Below are positions 11,773 to 14,690 of a DNA stretch of 14,690 bases, piece by piece (the first letter of the stretch is position 1; every line of letters begins with the position of its first letter). The stretch is from Prevotella sp. UBA4341. Its GTDB lineage: Bacteria; Bacteroidota; Bacteroidia; Bacteroidales; Bacteroidaceae. The stretch covers positions 15,873 to 30,562 of the forward strand of contig DGTH01000176.1 in the NCBI GenBank assembly GCA_002393705.1. The letters run 5' to 3'. Below the pieces are notes generated by a model. It did no database searches. It was given only the letters and a program-made list of their open reading frames with translations, and was not told the origin of the DNA. A program made the position numbers and the translations under genes.

Positions 11773-13215
11773 ATGAAGACATTGTTTAAGATTCTTAAGT
11801 TATTGGTCGTAAGGCCCGGCGAGTGGTTGGCCTCTACGCCCCTGATGTTGTATATGACGTGGCTCAACTACTTGCTGGTCAGCAAGTATGCCGACATCTT
11901 CATGCACACGCAGAAGACCACCGACTTCTTCGACAACTTCCGCCTCTCGGGCTTCGACTCGCTCATCTACAGCACGCTGACCCAGTGGCACCTGGCCTTC
12001 TTCGTACACCGTCACCCTCTGCTGGCCGAACTGCTCTGGCCGCTCACCCAGCTGAACGCCCTGCTCTATGCCTGCACGGGGCTGAACCTGGCTCAGGTCA
12101 TTGTGGCCGCGATGCTCCTCGTCTTTGCCCTCTACGCCTTTGTCTTCATCCGCCGTACCCTGCGCGAAGTGGTAGGCCTGGGCCGTATCGATGCCAACCT
12201 GTTGACGTATCTGACGTTCTCGTTTGCCTACGTCACGCTGACCTACATCGTGCCCGACCACTTTTCACCCTCCATGACGCTACTTACGCTGACCATGTAC
12301 CTGGCCGGCAAGAAGATGAAGAAGGGCAAGCAGTTTACCGTCGTGCAGACCGTCGTGCTCTTCCTGCTGACGGCTGGCATCACGATGAGCAACGGCGTGA
12401 AGACCTACATCATGGCGCTCTTTACCAATGGCCGCCGCTTCTGGAATCCCAAGTATTTGTTCTTTGCTGTGCTTCTGCCTGTTGCTGCCATCTGGGGCTA
12501 CGCCCAGTGGCGCTACACCACCATCATCGAGCCCCGCGAACAGAAGAAGGCGGCCGAGCGGCGTGCTCAGAGTGCCGCCGAACTGCAGGCCTACGAGAAG
12601 GCTGTGGCCGACACCGCGACGACGTTCCTCGACTCGGCCTCCATCAAGCTGGAGGCCAAGCGGCGTTATCAGCACTACCTCTGGCAGGTGCACGAGCGGA
12701 ACATGAAAGACCCCTGGAATGCGCATAAGGGAAAAACCATCAGCAAGACGGGATTCCTGTCTTGGACTGACATCTCTACGCCCCGCTGGGACAGCACGGT
12801 GGAGAACCTCTTAGGCGAAAGCCTGCAGCTGCACCAGGACAACCTGCTGGAGGACACCCTGCGCTCGCGGCCCGTCATCATCAACTATCGCTACTGGTTC
12901 AACTATGTCGTCGAACTGCTGCTCGTGCTGCTCTTCTTGGGTGGCCTCTGGTATGGCTGGCGTAGCTGTTTCCTCTGGATGCTGCTCTCCTGCATGGCCT
13001 TCGACCTCGCGCTGCACCTCGGCCTGGGCTTCGGTCTGAACGAGGTCTATATCATGACGGCCCACTGGGTCTTCGTCGTGCCCGTGGCCATCAGTTTCCT
13101 GATACATGAAAAGAGAGGATTGGCCCATCTGGGCCTGCGCCTTTTGGTCACGCTGCTTACGCTGTGGCTGTGGGGCTGGAACGGCTGGCTGCTCGCGGGC
13201 TACCTTTTAGCGTGA
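11773..13215 (+). CDS. Large polytopic membrane protein of unknown function
   Basis: A 480-residue protein I cannot assign to a family. It has hydrophobic segments from about residue 15 to 245, then a charged soluble stretch at about 255-375 beginning REQKKAAERRAQSAAELQAY, then further hydrophobic segments to the C-terminus. The layout resembles multi-pass envelope enzymes such as GT-C glycosyltransferases or polymerases, but no diagnostic motif was found; an acidic loop motif typical of GT-C was not identified with confidence. ATG 11773 follows the 8-bp AT-rich array. As the last gene of the rightward run it probably belongs with the preceding envelope genes. Its 3' end overlaps the convergent glycosyltransferase gene by nine bases. 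Confidence 0.75.
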   Translation: MKTLFKILKLLVVRPGEWLASTPLMLYMTWLNYLLVSKYADIFMHTQKTTDFFDNFRLSGFDSLIYSTLTQWHLAFFVHRHPLLAELLWPLTQLNALLYACTGLNLAQVIVAAMLLVFALYAFVFIRRTLREVVGLGRIDANLLTYLTFSFAYVTLTYIVPDHFSPSMTLLTLTMYLAGKKMKKGKQFTVVQTVVLFLLTAGITMSNGVKTYIMALFTNGRRFWNPKYLFFAVLLPVAAIWGYAQWRYTTIIEPREQKKAAERRAQSAAELQAYEKAVADTATTFLDSASIKLEAKRRYQHYLWQVHERNMKDPWNAHKGKTISKTGFLSWTDISTPRWDSTVENLLGESLQLHQDNLLEDTLRSRPVIINYRYWFNYVVELLLVLLFLGGLWYGWRSCFLWMLLSCMAFDLALHLGLGFGLNEVYIMTAHWVFVVPVAISFLIHEKRGLAHLGLRLLVTLLTLWLWGWNGWLLAGYLLA

Positions 13216-14121
13216 CTTCCGCCTGAGCCACCACTTGTACCAGCGGACGGGCCAGCAGGCCAGTCTTGGCGGCAAGGCAATGACCAGGCGGTCGGCCCAG
13301 GGCAGTCCGCTGAGGTCTTGGCGGCGCAGGTCTTTATAGTAAGCCTGAAACACATCAAACTGCCGCTGCTCCAGGAATACTTCGTAGAGTTTGAGTCGGT
13401 TCAATCGGTAACCCTTCTCAAAGCGCTGCCACGTGGGGCGTAGCGTCAGCTCCAGCTCCTGGTCGTGCAGTTTGATGCGCTCGAGCCCCATCTGCCGGTT
13501 GTTGGGCAGGCCTTCGTTGTAGTGATAGACCACGTCGCCAATGAAATAGACCTTCGGGCGCTTGACCAAGCACTTTATCTGCATCAGGATGTCCTCGCGC
13601 TCCACGACTTCACGCGGCGTTGTAAGACAGCCGTCGAGCAACTCGCGCCGGAAGATGACTCCCCAGAGAATGCAGAAGGGGTTGCGTACGGCCAGCAGGT
13701 CGTCAACCATCGTGAAGGGGTCCTGCCATCCGCGACGGCCGGAGTCGCCCAGACGGCCCTTCTGCGTCACGTAGCAGCCCACCACCTCGTCGGCCTGCGT
13801 CTCTTCTATGGCCGCATGGAGCACCCTCATGGCGTGGGGCAGCAACATGTCGTCAGCATCGACAAACATGATGTAGCGCCCTCGGGCTTCCTCTACGCCC
13901 CGCCTCCTGGCCGCCGTCACGCCGCCGTTCTTCTGGTGTATGACGCGGATGCGCTGGTCTTTTGCTGCCATGCGGTCGCACAAGTCGCCTGAGCCGTCGG
14001 TGCTGCCGTCATCGACGGCTATGAGCTCGAAGTCCTGGAAGTCTTGCTCCAGCAGACTCTTCAGACAGGCTTCTACGTATGCCTCCTTATTATATATAGG
14101 TATGACGATGGACAGCTTCAT
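13207..14121 (-). CDS. Glycosyltransferase family 2
   Basis: A 304-residue GT-A-fold glycosyltransferase. The N-terminus MKLSIVIPIYNKEAYVEACL is typical GT2, followed by AVDDGSTDGSGD (nucleotide-sugar binding D37, D38) and YIMFVDADD with the metal-binding DxD at 88-90. A later VEREDILMQIK may carry the catalytic base region (the ED motif). A basic C-terminus with a hydrophobic patch (RLACWPVRWYKWWLRRKSR) suggests membrane association. The donor and acceptor sugars cannot be inferred. The ATG overlaps the upstream flippase stop by four bases, so the two belong to one polysaccharide operon (O-antigen or capsule) entering from beyond the right edge. It converges with the 480-residue membrane gene, overlapping it by nine bases. 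Confidence 0.92.
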   Translation of the reverse strand: MKLSIVIPIYNKEAYVEACLKSLLEQDFQDFELIAVDDGSTDGSGDLCDRMAAKDQRIRVIHQKNGGVTAARRRGVEEARGRYIMFVDADDMLLPHAMRVLHAAIEETQADEVVGCYVTQKGRLGDSGRRGWQDPFTMVDDLLAVRNPFCILWGVIFRRELLDGCLTTPREVVEREDILMQIKCLVKRPKVYFIGDVVYHYNEGLPNNRQMGLERIKLHDQELELTLRPTWQRFEKGYRLNRLKLYEVFLEQRQFDVFQAYYKDLRRQDLSGLPWADRLVIALPPRLACWPVRWYKWWLRRKSR

Positions 14122-14690
14122 GGCTTGTTACGCTTTAAGATGAAGTTGATGCACTCGTCCAGAATTCTGACCCGCAGCAGTTTCATGAGGCCCACGTAGA
14201 GCAGACCGGCCATGACGACTCTGGCGGCCAGCAGCCCATAGACGTTGGTCAGTGGCTGCGTTACCCACCACGTCAGCACCATGATAATCAGACTGATGCA
14301 GCCGAAGGGCAGCGTGTCCTTCAGCATGTCGGCCAGCCTGATGCCTATGAGCCGTTTGGCATACAGCTGCCAGACGCAGAGCCAGAGGATGTTGAAGACG
14401 GTGTAAGTCCAGACCACCGTGATGATGCCCTCGCGGTAGGTCATCAGGATGAGCAGCAGCTGCAGCACAATCTGCACCACGTTCAGCCACATGTTCAAGG
14501 CACCGCGTCCCTGGCTGATGACGAGGTTCTTGTAGAGCGAGTAGAACGGTATGAAGGCACCGCCAATGCAGAGAATGCGCAGCAACGGCACACAGCCCTG
14601 CCACTTCGCCCCGATGGTGGCCAGGATGAACTCCTCGGAAACCATAGAGAGACCCAACAGGGCCGGAAACGACACAAAGGCCGTAAAGCG
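14118..14690 (-). CDS. Wzx-type polysaccharide flippase, C-terminal part
   Basis: The frame is open to the window edge, and about 190 C-terminal residues are visible. The sequence RFTAFVSFPALLGLSMVSEE at the edge, then GAKWQGCVPLLRILCIGGAF and YKNLVISQGRGALNMWLNVV, is typical of the PST/Wzx family of polysaccharide transporters, which flip undecaprenyl-linked oligosaccharide across the inner membrane. Several hydrophobic segments follow, and the protein ends with a basic tail (NFILKRNKP). It overlaps the GT2 gene by four bases. The 5' end and promoter lie outside the window. Confidence 0.87.
   Translation of the reverse strand, partial: RFTAFVSFPALLGLSMVSEEFILATIGAKWQGCVPLLRILCIGGAFIPFYSLYKNLVISQGRGALNMWLNVVQIVLQLLLILMTYREGIITVVWTYTVFNILWLCVWQLYAKRLIGIRLADMLKDTLPFGCISLIIMVLTWWVTQPLTNVYGLLAARVVMAGLLYVGLMKLLRVRILDECINFILKRNKP

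Noticed and set aside
11823..12728. Alternative-frame open frame of about 300 residues on the plus strand
   Set aside because: It overlaps the 480-residue membrane protein in another frame. Its His/Arg/Pro-rich composition is that of an out-of-frame shadow, while the main frame shows clean membrane segments.

Overview
The window looks like the chromosome of a Bacteroidales bacterium, probably a Prevotella-type species. MurA, YicC, Gmk, NadD and TsaB all read as Bacteroidetes versions, a DUF4290 gene is present, and five promoters fit the Bacteroidetes pattern of an upstream TTTG or CTTG, a 20-base spacer and a TAnnTTTG box. No rRNA, tRNA or CRISPR was seen.

Layout. Positions 1-2461 (minus strand) hold tsaB, a DUF4290 gene and the 5' part of murA, apparently one operon from a promoter at 2497-2528. 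Positions 2574-4233 (minus strand) are an AT-richer accessory stretch with a HEPN/MNT toxin-antitoxin pair and an unrecognised predicted lipoprotein. Positions 4234-4642 are non-coding, with divergent promoters and tandem palindromes. Positions 4643-13215 (plus strand) are a tightly packed run: yicC, a DUF559 endonuclease remnant, gmk, nadD, a sulfatase-fold membrane phosphoethanolamine-transferase-like gene, two membrane acyltransferases, a HAD phosphatase and a large unknown membrane protein. Many of these genes overlap by a few bases. Positions 13207-14690 (minus strand) hold a family 2 glycosyltransferase and a partial Wzx-type flippase. The right half therefore joins a housekeeping nucleotide/NAD block to cell-envelope modification and surface-polysaccharide genes.

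The most striking feature is a family of short GC-rich palindromic elements of about 31-48 bases (core ACCCCTCCCGGCCTCCCC, then AAA, then GGGGAGG, then a tail like GCCTTCACGGACTCC). There are nine clear copies and one divergent relative between 848 and 11639. Eight clear copies and the relative lie inside coding sequence and are read through in frame. They add roughly 11-16 residues to MurA, TsaB, Gmk (both ends), NadD, an acyltransferase and the HAD phosphatase (twice). Copies occur in both orientations and use five of the six possible reading frames. Five frames of the consensus are naturally stop-free, and the nadD copy uses the sixth, whose usual TGA is changed to TCA. The ninth copy abuts the yicC stop codon and the broken end of the DUF559 remnant. 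This resembles the protein-coding palindromic elements of Rickettsia, but in a Bacteroidetes and in core enzymes.

Other repeat signals are a ten-unit 9-bp tandem repeat inside the transferase gene, an 8-bp AT-rich array that starts inside the HAD gene and supplies its stop codon, and a shared AT-rich word before two GTG-start genes.
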